Below are positions 1 to 12,000 of a stretch of DNA of 64,000 nucleotides, piece by piece. Where the stretch lies: the NCBI GenBank assembly GCA_034509925.1, contig CM067537.1:6129501-6193500 (forward strand), read 5' to 3'. The notes beneath the pieces were generated by a model that saw only the letters and a program-made list of their open reading frames with translations, was not told where the DNA came from and made no database searches. The number at the start of each line of letters is the position of its first letter. Position 1 is the first letter of the stretch. Both the position numbers and the translations under genes were made by a program. Origin of the DNA: Hirudinaria manillensis. Taxonomy: Eukaryota; Annelida; Clitellata; Hirudinida; Hirudinidae.

Positions 1-145
1 CGGAAAAATCTTGAAAAGCTGAAAGGTGACATTTGTCAGTCTAATTATGTTCTGAACTCTAATTTGTGCTCGGTATTTTTCCATTAAAACTCTGACTTGC
101 ATTAATGTGTACTGCACATCATCCGGATTTCTTCCTTCCCTCCAG

Positions 146-238
146 TCACGGAGGGGTGCCACGGATTGCACGGACTGCGGATCTTTCCAGGAACGTTTGG
201 AGAACTTCAATCGAAAGTCATTTAAACTCATCTGCTAA
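146..238 (+). CDS. possible terminal coding exon of a gene entering from the left
   Basis: A pyrimidine-rich acceptor (ctttcctccag-like, ending at 145) is followed by about 30 open codons ending in TAA at 236-238. The reading includes a CxxC pair (DCTDC) and ends in FKLIC. A possible AATAAA signal lies near 471. A second frame is also open for most of the stretch, and no family is recognised, so this is only a candidate 3-prime exon. If real, its upstream exons lie outside the window. Confidence 0.25.
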   Translation, partial: SRRGATDCTDCGSFQERLENFNRKSFKLIC

Positions 239-1570
239 TTGTGTTTTCAATCTAAAAAAACGATCATAGAGGGGAATAATTCAGAGTAAATAACATTTTT
301 TTAAAAAATAGTTTTTAATTCCCCTTAAAAGAAAATATTCGACAAATCAGAATTATTTCTGATAATAGAAACAGCGTCAACATTGGTGGAGATTCAATTT
401 TCGTTTCTTCGTAGAAGTGACTGGGAACGATTTTGTTGATATTCCAAATCGCCATTTGCAATGAAATTTCAATAAAAATCTTCAAATGATTCCGAATAAT
501 TCCTTTTGATTCTTCTCATCTTCAAAAAATAAAATAAAATAAAAACAGAGATTTCCAATTGATATCTTCGGATATTATCCACTCCTTTTGCATCGGCTCA
601 TCCACAAACGCAATAGATTACAGAATAAATCATAAATTAAATAAACGTTGTACAAGAACCACTCAAAGGAATTAAAGCTTAACTTTGTTCATTTCAAATT
701 GTTTATTTTTTTATTTAGAATTTCTAACCAACTTTTTCGAGTTTTAAAGAAGAAGCAGAAATACGATTTTTCGATTCAGATTTAATTATAAAAATTCAAA
801 AATAATAATAATAATAACAATAATAATATTAATAACAATAATAATAAAATTATTAATAAGAGTAATAATTGGTGATAAAAATAAATAATTAATTATTAAT
901 AATTGTTATAATTGCTAAAATTATAAATAAATTTATTATGACATCTCGGCTGAGGTAGAAGACATTTCTCTCTTAATTACCCAGTAAATAATTGCCAATT
1001 AAAATACATTGCTTCGTCGAATAATTGTCTGCGGTGCAGAATTATTGTATTATTAATAATTAATATTATTAATTAATAATTAATATTATTAATTAATAAT
1101 TAATATTATTAATTAATAATTAATATTATTAATTAATAATTAATATGATTAATTAATAATTATTATTATTAATTAATATTAATATTATTAATTATTAATA
1201 ATTATTAATAATTAATTAATATTAATATTATTAATTATTATTACTTATTAATTAATGTTAATAATAATAAATTAATTATTAGTATTACTAGTATTATTAG
1301 TAGCATTATTAATAATATTAATAGTATTATTAATAGTAAATTCAGCATTAATGTAAATAAAATCAACAAATAATCAATAACGAGCAGCCGAATTATACTG
1401 AAAGGTGGCCATTTCAATGAACTTAAGAAAACCAACAATGTCCAACTTTCCACGGCAGTGAAATTAATGGCGAGTGGCGCCAATTGAGCAGACGATCGTG
1501 ACGAGTCCTTGCAACTACCTGAGTCCAGTTCTTCTCCAATTCCACTCGAACAAGGAGGCCTCGAGGCCGA
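239..1570. other. AT-rich spacer with simple repeats
   Basis: No coding exon is supported here. From about 780 to 1370 the sequence is almost pure A/T built of AAT/ATT words. A short GC-richer stretch from about 1475 leads into the first exon of the next gene model; it is open in two other frames as well. Confidence 0.6.
1049..1148. repeat. 20-bp AT tandem repeat
   Basis: About five near-identical copies of a 20-bp unit (aattaataattaatattatt) stand head to tail and then decay into irregular AAT/ATT sequence. The unit is close to self-complementary, so the block could fold or cruciform. Confidence 0.8.
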
Positions 1571-4500
1571 ATGATGGAATCAAAGAGATCATCATATCTC
1601 TTCCAGATTCAGGTGATTTTTATTTTTTAGTTTTTTCTTTTTAAATTTTCACCCGATTTTCTTCGACATCTTGTGGCGCAGTTGTAGCTAATGTCGGTGA
1701 CGAATTGAAGTTCCTTTCAAGTTAAAAACTTAATGGTCGTTTTCCTGACATTAAGTTTATCCTTTTTTTAAATTAAAGGTTTTAAGGTTTATTCAATTTG
1801 AGTCTCTTCAACATGAAACACCGCAGGCTGCCGTTTTTTAAAGCATAACAATCCTCTCATTGATTAAATTTCGTGAAAATATGACAACTATTAGATTTCT
1901 ATGCAGAACTCGCTTGGTTTTTCATTGATTTGAATTTGAATAAAGTCAAAACTCAAAAAAAAAATCTCTTTTCATAGCAGACGTCTTTTGAACTCCTACG
2001 TTCAGCTAGTAAGGGCCAAGTTTTTTATTTCTCACAAAACACTTCGAATAGTGAACGTGCCTCACGTGACATTCCTCAAAAATTTAATAATTTAAAAAAA
2101 AATCTGGTTTTCAGCTAAGGATGCAAATTATTGGAACAGAAAAACCATTCGATGCGATAGGAGGCTTCATTAAGCAGGTAATGGCAGGTCAATTTTCTTC
2201 GTTAGAATCTGAAAATGCTGATAACAAGGACAATTTATAATTCATTAGTCGCTTTGAAAATATTTTTCCTAAAAATGGGATAATTCTTTATAAAGAATTG
2301 ATTTGTAACTTTTAAAATTATTTTAAATACTTTTTAACTATGAAAATATTCCCCTTCAAAGTCGGATAATTCTTTATGAAAATGGATTTGCATTTTAGAT
2401 TAATGGCGACAATTTTAGATATTTCATAACTCTCTCCAAAACCATAATCAAATGTCGACGTTTTTAATGACCCGCCATTACTATCTTTCCTTCCTCACGT
2501 TTCAACCCGCCTTCGGTTATTGATGGCGTGAAATGCATTATCATTAATAACCAACTTTTATTTATCCATTCAATCCATCTAAAATTTCCGTACACATGTT
2601 TCTCGTACCGAGCTTAAAAAATTATCCGCCAGAAATTAGGCTTTTTAACTTCTTTCAGAAATAATTTTCAAAAGCAGTTCGAAATTCAGAAGCGATTTAA
2701 GTCAGAAACGATTGCCAGAAATATTTAAAATGGTGAATTAGGCGAGTTATAAAGAGTCCTTCGTGTCGGAGAGAGATGGAAGGGTTTGACGGAAGGAGTG
2801 ATTGCTAAAGGACATCATCTTTTTAGTTGGAAAATCTGTTTAAATGTAAAATCAGTCTCGAATTTTAATTTCCCCTCAAGGTCTCCAAAAAAAAAAAATT
2901 CAAATGACTTTTGCCGATTCAATCTTGTTAGTTTTTTATTGTAATTGAATACTTGCGGCTTTTTTTCAGTTGTCTTACCAACTTAGTGAATTAAAAATTA
3001 TTAAAGTTCGACGACCTCGTAAGTACACGCAGTACAAACTAATTTTTATTCCTCCATTAAAAGACAAAAGGACTCCTCCCACACACTGTACCGATCAAAA
3101 AAAAAACTCAAAGAAAATCACAGAACACCAATTACTTAATTATCATATCGCTAACAAGCGACCCATTGACAATCGCTGGTGCCTTCAACAACTATTTTTC
3201 AACAGTCTTCACTATTGATGATGGCAACAACCCTGGCACTTTCTTTAGAGCTTCCAATGTAATGCCGGACATTCATTTCACACCTTATACAGTCTACTTG
3301 ACACTTCTTGGACTCAAGCCATCACTGTCGGCAGGCCCGGATGGCATTCCGAACATATTCTTGAAAAAATGTGCCTCAACACTAGCTGTTCCACTATCTC
3401 ACCTTTTCGACGCATCCTACAAAGATCATAGATTGCCACAGGACTGGAAAATCGCCCTGGTAACACCCATCCACAAGAAAGGTCCTACCACTTCTCTTGA
3501 AAACTATAGACCGATATCAATTACATCAACTAGCTGTAGAACTATGGAAAGAATAATCAATAAATTTCTGATGCAACACCTTTTAAACCACAAGCTCATC
3601 GACTGCAACCAGCATGGCTTTATTCCCGCACGTTCAACCACAACTAACATCCTCGAATGCACTCACCATTGGACAGAAACCATACAAAACAGACAAAATT
3701 TGGACATCATCTACTTGGATTTTCGCAAGGCCTTCGACTCTGTATCTCACTCAAAACTAATGCTCAAAATTAGCACTTATGGTCTTAGTGACAATGTGAT
3801 AGGATGGATTAGCGACTTTCTTAATCTGCGAGCGCAAAAAGTCATAATAAACGGCTCTGTCTCGGAAGAGGTTGCCGTTACTAGTGGAGTTCCCCAGGGG
3901 AGTGTTCTTGGGCCAACATTATTTTTACTCTACATAAACGACCTTCCTGGCTTATTCAAGAACTCAGACACAATTTGTAAGCTCTTCGCTGATGACATAA
4001 AGCTTTACAATAGTTCTCCTCTCCAGCTGCAGAGATCTCTTGATACGATAGTGGAGTGGAGTGAGAGATGGCAGCTACAACTCGCTCCCGACAAATGTCA
4101 GATTCTCTCATTAATTGGCTGCAAAAGATCTTTTCATCCAAATGAATATTGTATTCACAACCACATACTGTCAAGAGTTAACTTGATTCGAGATCTAGGA
4201 ATACTCATAGATTCTTCGCTCCGACTTGACAAACACATAGATAACATCACCAGAAAGGCAGCTACAATATCCAAACTGATTCTAGCATCATTTTCCTCAC
4301 GTGACCATGACATCCTCATAAGGGCATTTTGTACCTTTGTTAGGCCAATACTCGAGTATGGCTCTCCTGTATGGAACCCACACAAAAAACTTCTCATCGA
4401 TAGGCTTGAACAGATCCAAAAAAGGTTCACCAAGGCCATTCCCACACTGGCCAAATATCCTTATCTGCTGAGACTAAAGATTCTTAAATTGCCCACCCTA

Positions 4501-5139
4501 GAAAAACGAAGACTACTGGCCGATCTCACCATGTGTTTTAAATTACTAAAAGGCCTTACTAATAGCAAAATCTCCACTACTCTCAACAGATCAACATACA
4601 ATAGGACCAGAGGCCACAACTACAAACTCAGGACAAACAAATTCCGTTGTAATACTTCCAAATACTTTTTCTCCAATCGAATTGTCAAATCCTGGAACAC
4701 CCTGCCAGCCCATGTCGTTAACTCCTCTACCACGTCCCGCTTCAATGCTGAGATCCACAAATTGAACCTTAACCAATACCTTAAATATCATGAACCCTAA
4801 GAGCTTACATCTGTACAAGAGTTTTTTTTTTGTTTTTGTTTTTTTTTGTTTTTTTAAGTCCGAATGGCGATTGTTTATGTTCTATTTGCGCTTCAGTTGT
4901 TTTTTTTTCGAACGTGTCAGAGGCCTCGGCCCTTCGTTCGTCTCGAATAAATAAATAAAAAAAATAATGCAAATCAACCCAAACATAGTACCGCCAAACT
5001 TTACCAAATTAGATTACAAGTTACCACAAGTAAATTACATTGCTTTTCGTCCTCCCGTTTAGAGAAACGCATCGCATGTCGCATCGCAAGTCTCACCAAC
5101 CCCACGAAACTGATAAATTTCGATCACCAAACTTGCTAA
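1571..5139 (+). CDS. small unrecognised four-exon gene, 76 aa
   Basis: Four exons join in phase: 1571-1612, 2115-2177, 2970-3018 and 5063-5139. Donors are CAG|GTGATT, CAG|GTAATG and CTC|GTAAGT; the acceptors of exons 2 to 4 all end in a clear pyrimidine tract plus AG. The frame opens with ATG ATG after an upstream in-frame stop and closes with TAA, giving a 76-residue basic protein beginning MMESKRSS. I recognise no domain and no family. The third intron (3019-5062) contains the retrotransposon below; without it that intron would be only about 150 bp. Splice signals and phases are the only support, so it could be a chance chain or part of a longer gene. Confidence 0.4.
3040..4970 (+). mobile_element. 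5-prime truncated non-LTR retrotransposon, CR1/Jockey type
   Basis: The element carries a reverse transcriptase ORF with the C-terminal region typical of CR1/Jockey-group elements. A T-rich 3-prime UTR follows, ending in a gaataaataaataaa tail near 4945-4968. No endonuclease domain is visible, so the copy is 5-prime truncated. A reading in another frame just upstream (IPPLKD, about 3048) looks like the linker before the RT domain, which suggests one frameshift. It sits in sense orientation inside intron 3 of the small gene model. I could not identify a target-site duplication. Confidence 0.9.
3166..4800 (+). CDS. reverse transcriptase of a non-LTR retrotransposon (partial)
   Basis: This 540-residue open frame copies element RNA into DNA at a nicked chromosomal target. 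It starts in the linker region (FNNYFSTVFT near residue 8). It then shows the successive RT blocks: AGPDGIPN, a YRPIS block, the YLDFRKAFDSV block with the first catalytic Asp, GVPQGSVLGP, and the FADD catalytic box near residue 275. The C-terminal third has the R-x-x-RFT and SWNTLP blocks seen in CR1/Jockey elements. The RT domain is uninterrupted, so the copy is fairly young, but without the N-terminal endonuclease it is unlikely to be autonomous. The first ATG-like codon is not a real start; the true ORF began upstream of the truncation. Confidence 0.93.
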   Translation: MTIAGAFNNYFSTVFTIDDGNNPGTFFRASNVMPDIHFTPYTVYLTLLGLKPSLSAGPDGIPNIFLKKCASTLAVPLSHLFDASYKDHRLPQDWKIALVTPIHKKGPTTSLENYRPISITSTSCRTMERIINKFLMQHLLNHKLIDCNQHGFIPARSTTTNILECTHHWTETIQNRQNLDIIYLDFRKAFDSVSHSKLMLKISTYGLSDNVIGWISDFLNLRAQKVIINGSVSEEVAVTSGVPQGSVLGPTLFLLYINDLPGLFKNSDTICKLFADDIKLYNSSPLQLQRSLDTIVEWSERWQLQLAPDKCQILSLIGCKRSFHPNEYCIHNHILSRVNLIRDLGILIDSSLRLDKHIDNITRKAATISKLILASFSSRDHDILIRAFCTFVRPILEYGSPVWNPHKKLLIDRLEQIQKRFTKAIPTLAKYPYLLRLKILKLPTLEKRRLLADLTMCFKLLKGLTNSKISTTLNRSTYNRTRGHNYKLRTNKFRCNTSKYFFSNRIVKSWNTLPAHVVNSSTTSRFNAEIHKLNLNQYLKYHEP

Positions 5140-5336
5140 ACCAATTTCATAACCTTCCACTTCTACTAAGTAAACACCTCGTGCCCCTTCAATAACCATT
5201 CCTTGGACAAATTAAATATTCATGGAAGTTAGTTTGGTGGTGACTTTAATTTTCATCAAAAATTTATTTCTTGCAATGATGGGTGTGAACGTATGAACGA
5301 ATGAATGAATGAAATTGTCACCAATGAATTGGCAAT

Positions 5337-7970
5337 TCAAACAAGCAGGACTGCATTGATGCATCCGTCGTTTTCTGGGTGGTTTGTAACTTGGGCATAC
5401 TTTCCTGTTTAAAATTAATTAAACCATTTTTAAACAAAGAATTATGCAAACAAACAAAGATAATAATTACAGAATCTAAATGCATAACATCCACCGAAAG
5501 AAGATCGAAACTCACCCCAGACGACTTTTCCTCCCGTCGTCACGAGACCAAGATCGCTGATGTTGACCTGCCAATCATAATTATTTGTAATTAAAATTAT
5601 TAATTCAATTACAGCATTCAATGATTTAATTATCTTGCAATTAACTGTGCATGTCCAACAAATGGAAACCTGCAAACATCGGCAAAAAGCAACAACATCA
5701 CGTTTGCATTTGCAGTTTAAACAGTTGAAGTGAAAAGAAGACAAACATAAATGGTATTGCAAATTCGCCCGTTCTTACCGATGGCAAAACGAAAATAGTT
5801 AATTAAAAAGTTATAATAATATTATAAAATCATTAACATATTCACACATAATATTATAAAATCATTAACATATTCACATATAATATTATAAAATCATTAA
5901 CATATTCACATATAATATTATAAATCATTAACATATTCAAACCTCGATTATTGTTCCCTTGGTGATGACCCCGAGTTGAGTGTAGAGGGCAGCACTGGGA
6001 TTCTTTTTCACCCCGATGATGGGAAGCTGAAAGGTCGCCTTCAGGTCAGGATGGGTCACATGGGCTTTTGATTCTCTCAAGCACTGTAATATTATTTATT
6101 AAAATTATTTGATAATATTATTTATTATTTATTAAAGTTATTTGATAAAAACAACTCAGGATATTTACAATTACAACTAAAAAAGGTATAATTGAAATCA
6201 CTGCGTAGACAATTAAAACAATATGTGACTTGATGGGCAGTTGCCCCTGCTTTTATACTTTGTATTCTACATGCAGTTTATTTATTTTTTTTATATTTTG
6301 TTTTTAATATTTTTGGACAAAATAATAATAATAAAAATATTTCTCGTACCATGGGTCTGATGAACCTCTCGAACTTTGGTGGCTTCCTCGTGAATCCGTC
6401 TCCGACGTAACAAACCTTTGTTATCATCCTCTTCCATCCTTTCCCTTTATTTCAAATAAATTAAATTTAAAATTAATTCAAATCTAATTATGTTAATTAA
6501 CCATTCAAATGGTATCAGCAATGCTTCATAATTATAAATACTAAATTTCATTTGCTCATAAATAGAAATAAGTCAGGAATAATAAGTAGAAAATCAGAAT
6601 ATTTCATAAAACATAAACAAGATCTCACTTCTGGATTTTCCTGTCTTCACAACTTTGAATACATCAGCTTCACTGACAGCACTAACCCTGGGCATGGGAA
6701 CATCCCATTTCCCCTAAAAATAAATTTATAAAAATCATAACTAATTAACTAACTAATAATGACCAATCAATTTAATGACGTTAGCAGGCAAAACAAATAA
6801 ACTCGAAAAATCGTTTAAATTAAATTTTAAAAAATCGTTTCTTAAAACTCACGGCTTTCTCCTTCCTCTTCTCTTTAATGGTGTTGGAGAGAATCTTGGC
6901 TCTCTGTTGAAGTTCCCTGTCGAGCAAGTACTTGGCCCTGGCTCCGGGGTCCATGTCCTCGGGTGCCTTCTTCTTCGTATCTTTCTCTTCGTGCATTTTC
7001 AGACTGGAAGAGAAAATGGAGGCATTAATTTCTGTTGGTTCGTTCAATCGATCTGCTATTAAATACTTACGTCTTCTTTATCTGGATCTTCTCCAGATGT
7101 CTCTTCTTGTTGTAGAGCTTGGCCCTTAATAAGAAATAAAATTTAAGATAGAATTTTAAAAAATATATGTGAGAATAAGTTATCATGAAATTAAAAAGGC
7201 AGAGTTGCTAATTTCATTAAAAATCACTTTAACTGAATTATTAATTAATTAAGTCATATTACTTGAGTCCCCTCAATTTCTTGGCCTTCCTGGATTCTTC
7301 ATGGGCCCTTCTTCCTTCCTTCTTCCTCCTACATTCCATCAATTTATGGTTGTGTTATTAATTGATTCAATAGTACAACATGAATTGGCAATTGGTAATA
7401 GTTAATTGGTAAACGTAGCCATTTACTTTCTCTCTTCATAATCTAGCCTCCTTCCATGCCTTTTCCTGTGCAATTCTATGTATTCGTTCTGCGGCTGTAA
7501 GTAAAATAAATTTGTTTGAATGGATCGCTTGCATGTGATTGCAAACCTAATGGTCATTCACTCACTAATGTTCGTCTATTGTTTAAGAATTAATTTTAAA
7601 TGCTCTGTGAAATGCACAATCATTTGATGGCATATGAATCTCCCTTGATGGTATTCAATGAACATAAAACATTTTAGTTCACGTTACTGAATGCTACGTG
7701 GATGCATATTTAGTGTGTTATAATTTAATTAAGAAATTTACTTATAACGATGATACTCAAATTTATTCTAAACAAAATTGACAGAGTCAAGAAATTACAC
7801 CATTTAATCCCAACAAAGTTATTGGCAAAAATGAAAAACTACAAAGTTTGGGCAATTGTATTTTTAAACGATAACCCGATCGAGAGAAGATGACCAAAGT
7901 TACTAGAGTTCAGCGTTTAAGAACATTTGTAATTCTTTTAACTTATTAGTATACTAAAACGTCTTACCAT
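5337..7970 (-). CDS. NSA2: ribosome biogenesis protein NSA2, 10 coding exons, 260 aa
   Basis: NSA2 acts in the nucleolus and nucleus in maturation of pre-60S ribosomal particles and 27S pre-rRNA processing. Exons, 5-prime to 3-prime on the minus strand: 7968-7970 (the ATG only), 7427-7494, 7263-7328, 7071-7124, 6853-7003, 6629-6713, 6350-6444, 5943-6083, 5516-5567, 5337-5404. All phases close and sum to 783 nt (260 residues plus stop), the same length I recall for the human protein. The N-terminus [12 protein letters not shown], the central YLLDRE and KRKEKA segments, [19 protein letters not shown], and the C-terminal GCINAVLLV are all present. The first two thirds is Lys/Arg-rich, as in the family. 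Its 5-prime end faces IER3IP1. Confidence 0.97.
5817..5942. repeat. 32-bp tandem repeat in NSA2 intron 8
   Basis: Four copies of a 32-bp AT-rich unit (starting taatattataaaatcatta) end exactly at the left boundary of NSA2 exon 8. The last, slightly diverged copy therefore supplies the exon 8 donor (GTTTGA on the minus strand). Confidence 0.85.
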
Positions 7971-8369
7971 TATAAAGTGTTGTCTTGATAAGTTCTAATA
8001 CTCCAATATTGCAAGGAAGGTTCAAATTTCCGAATCAACTAGCAGGAGAGCACGCTCCTGTCGAAAAAATAAAAACAAAGGACGATAAGCGTTTTAAAGA
8101 AATACCAATTTAATGGTTTATAAAATAATTCTTTGTTTCAAAATATTAGATAAGAATAATTGTTATTACTTTATGTTCATACCTAATTTATTTTACGTTT
8201 AGCTTTGTTTTATTTTATATATTTCATATTTCAGTTTTTTTAATTAACGCAATACTAGTAAATTGTTTAATGTTATTAAAATATTAATTATTGGAGCCAC
8301 GTCAACAAATTATGGCAATGTTGATATCATGGAAAGCTCGCTCTTGTTTTACATTCGACTGGATTCGTT
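7971..8369. promoter_or_regulatory. shared spacer between divergent NSA2 and IER3IP1
   Basis: About 400 bp separates the two start codons, so both promoters and 5-prime UTRs must lie here. The minus-strand side contains the NSA2 leader next to its ATG-only exon. I see no convincing TATA box; a CCAAT word occurs near 8011. The call rests on geometry rather than motif. Confidence 0.5.
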
Positions 8370-8765
8370 ATGGGGCTTTCTCTCTATTCCTTGATTGAAG
8401 CTGCCTTGCTTTGTTTAAACGCTATTTGCGTTTTGCATGAAGAGAGGTTTCTTGCGAAGAGTTACTATCCATTTCTCTAAATTGTTGAGATTGTAACTCA
8501 GTGAAAGCAACTGTCAGGCAACTTTCTTTGCAGTTGGATGGGGAGCTAGCCAAAGGGGTTTCGAGGACAAACCTGGTCCGAGGCAACAACTTTTGAACTT
8601 AATTCGTTCGATAAGGACAGTCATGAGGAGTAAGTAAAATATTTCTTAGCATTCTGAGTACATTGCTGTTACGCATTTGATAACGAATTTTATTGATTGA
8701 TTTTTGCAGTACCGTTGATTGGCATCAACATCTTCGTAATAGTTTTCAAGCTGGCTGCTGGATAA
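8370..8765 (+). CDS. IER3IP1: IER3IP1 (Yos1 homologue), 3 exons, 80 aa
   Basis: A small membrane protein of the ER and early Golgi; the yeast homologue Yos1 works in COPII vesicle traffic. Exons 8370-8460, 8534-8629 and 8710-8765 join in phase 1 at both junctions and total 243 nt. The N-terminal hydrophobic segment SLYSLIEAALLCLNAI is followed by the family signature VLHEERFL, then IGWG, the LLNLIRSIRTVMR block and a second hydrophobic C-terminal segment. Length and order match the family (about 80 residues). Start: the ATG at 8370 aligns with the known N-terminus. It is divergent from NSA2 and tail to tail with the coiled-coil gene at 9022. Confidence 0.95.
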
Positions 8766-9021
8766 AGAACTCCAACCTTTTTCTTAGTTCAATACATCAA
8801 CTGTTAAGACCAAACTCCATATAATCCTTTATCAGTATCAATTTCCAGTAATAATATTTGTTGAAAACTAATTCAGTGTTTTTGGTAATACAGCATACAG
8901 AGTATGGGGCACCTAACCACCATTTAAAGTGATATTCCAACTGACTCTATTTTGCCATTAATATTTAACATGATTAAAAGATCATGTGATTTCGTTTGGC
9001 AGATTGTTTCTCATCAGATTT

Positions 9022-12000
9022 CTACAAATGTTTTGTTGTTCCAAATGATTGTGGGGTAGGGGCTGATCCTTGTGCTGTTAACGAAAGTTTCGAATCATGG
9101 AGCTGTTGGCCGATTGATTTCGGCAACATGCGATTCACTTTCAGGAATTCTCTCGCTTGTTCCTCTCTTTGGTGCGATTCCCTGAGGAGGATTTTCAGTT
9201 CGTCTATGCTTCGCTGGTGATTGAAGAAGCTAAATGTTATGGCTTTGGTATTTCCAAAAGAGTTCGGTTTTATTATTATTTTTAAATTAAATTATGGTAA
9301 AAAGCTATTAGGATCTTTGGGTTTAACAAATGGTGAATTAGTTTTGGAGAATAAGTTGAAATTTTAGGCATAACCTCCAGTTGTCTTTCCTTGTTTTTCA
9401 AGGCCAGCAGTTGGCATTTTTGAGAATCATTATCATTCCAGAGATCCTGGATTTTCTGAATTGAAATGGACATTTCATTGTTGAAGTGCACCATCATGTT
9501 TGAAATGATGGTGTCCTTGCTCTCATTCTCCCTTCTACATAATTTCATCTGAATTGTTCAATTTTGTTTGATTTCACAAAATAAAATTAATTATTATTTA
9601 ATTAATTAATATATTATTATAATAATTATCGTTTTTGAGTACCTGTTGAATCAAATGTCTGATTCTTTTTTCATGATTATTTGCCTCCTGCTTCAACTTT
9701 TCATCTGCTGTTTGTAAACATTCTCTGAGAGAAAGAACATTTACATTCAGCTCTTTGTTGGTTCTTTCCAGCTTTTCAGTAACCTCCTTTAAGTTTGGCA
9801 GATAAAAGTGCGTGAATTTTTATAAACAAAATTATATGTTGTTATTATTATTTAAAGTATTTATAATTTATACAGTTATTTAAAAGTTATTATCCAAAGA
9901 ATACAAATTTCATAGCATTGTTGATTGACTTAACCTTCTCTTGTTGAACCTTTGCCTTGTTCTTTTCAATTTCATAATTTAGAATCTCAATTTGGCTGCA
10001 CAGACCCTGGTTCTGTAAGAAATAATAGCAATAATAAGTTAACATTGTCACAAATAAACTCAGTGGATTAACTCAGATTAATTTTCATTAAAGTATAATT
10101 TATTATATGCAATTCCAAAATGGAATTAAATTTAAATTATTATCAAACCACATTCATTTGGTCCTGATGGTACTTGTTTACGCCTGAAATAATGGAATGC
10201 ATGCTTTTTAAGATTCTTCCGAATGCCTCGTCTGCAGTTAAATCCTTTCCGTGGATGTCACTTGCATCCAGGATGCAATAATTCCTCAGGAATTTCGTGG
10301 AACTAATCAAGTCTTGAAAGTCTTCCAAACATTTCCTGCTCTTTGATGAGAGTTCTTTGTGCTTCTTAAAAGTAATTAGACTGAATTAATTTCCATAATT
10401 TATATATATATTAGTTATATTAATAATTAATATGTATTAAATTAATTGAAATTGTTAAAACGATCTTTCCCTGAAGTAAATCGGAGTAACATCTTAATGT
10501 AGAAAGAAATATGTCATTAGGAAGGTTTTTATTGATGACTTGGAGTTCCTTAAATATATTTAATTTCTAAAATCTTCTTTTAAGTTTTCATTCAATGTGT
10601 ATTATAATAAATGTTCTGGAGATGAGTAATCAATTATCGATTACAAGAGTCTGGAACTGGAATTAGTTGAGAGATAAATGTCTAAATATTTTCCTTTTGG
10701 TCAAATTCATAGTTGAATATAATTTCAATGCAAATTCAAACAAATCCCATCTTCCTGATCTTGTGACATGTTTTGTATTAATATTACTAACTAGAAGCAA
10801 TGGATTCACAGACTTGTTAAGCTTTGTTAAGCAAAATTCACCTGTTTATGATCTTCAAGAAGTTTATTCATATCTTCGAGTCTGTTTTTCATTTCTTGTT
10901 CCTTTCTGCTGAAAATGATGTCAAGTCTACAAATGCTCAAGCAAATTCAGTTATAAATAATATTGATTATGAAAATATTTTGAAATTATTATGAAAATAT
11001 CTTGAAATTATTTTTATTTCCTGCTGCCAAAATATTCACTTCATTTCCCTTTGAAAACATTTTCTTTTGACTTCCTGGTGATTCTGTTGAAAGGAATTTC
11101 CACTTACAGTTTCACTTTCCATTTCATTCATCAGAAATAATCAACAGTGGAGGTGTACCAAATGATCTTTTAGTTTGCACTCGGACTTTTCCTTCTGCAA
11201 GAGATCGTTGTGCAGTTGAAATTTTTCAGATTCGAGGTTTTGAATTTTGTTCTTGGAGTTGTCTTGTGCTTCTGCCGAGAGATGTTTCAACTGCTCAAAG
11301 TCACTCAGCACTTTTGCCAGATTCTCCTCCTTTTCACGAAGTGCATCTGAAATTTTGTGGATTTTCTGTTTATTCAGATGAAAGTTTAACTCGAGAATGT
11401 TGTAAAACCTCTCAATTGTTTGTTTTCTTCTGTCAATTTTCTTTCCAATCTTTGAGTAGAAATAAATTCAATTTCCTTTTTTATTTTGTAATAACATCTT
11501 TTAATTAAAAGGCCATGGTAACTAACAAAATTGAATTATTTTCCTCCATGTTGTGAATTTGATTTTCAAGGGAAGATATTTTTTCTGTCATCTCTTGGAC
11601 CTGCTGAGACTAAAATTGAACATTCCAGAACAGATTCACCTCCTCCCAGTTACCAAAACTTTAATCAAAAACTACCTTTTGCTTCATTTCGATATTTTTA
11701 TTTTTAATTGCTGTTTCATGATATTTGTCTGCTTCTTGCTTTTCCTCAATGATTTTTATCATTTCATTTTGAAGGCTCACTACTTTTTCTGTAAAATTTA
11801 ATCACCCAGTTTTGAAATAATGTTAGTAAAAATAAAGATGTAAATAAAATTGTCATGATATCAGTTATGATTCAACAATGATGCCATAAACACCATGTGT
11901 AACTTTTATCTTTGCATTAGCTTCAGACAAGAGTTTCTCTTGATCATTAAGTTTTAAAGCCAACTCTTTGTTGGCATTCAGAAGGGATTCCCTGCCTGCC

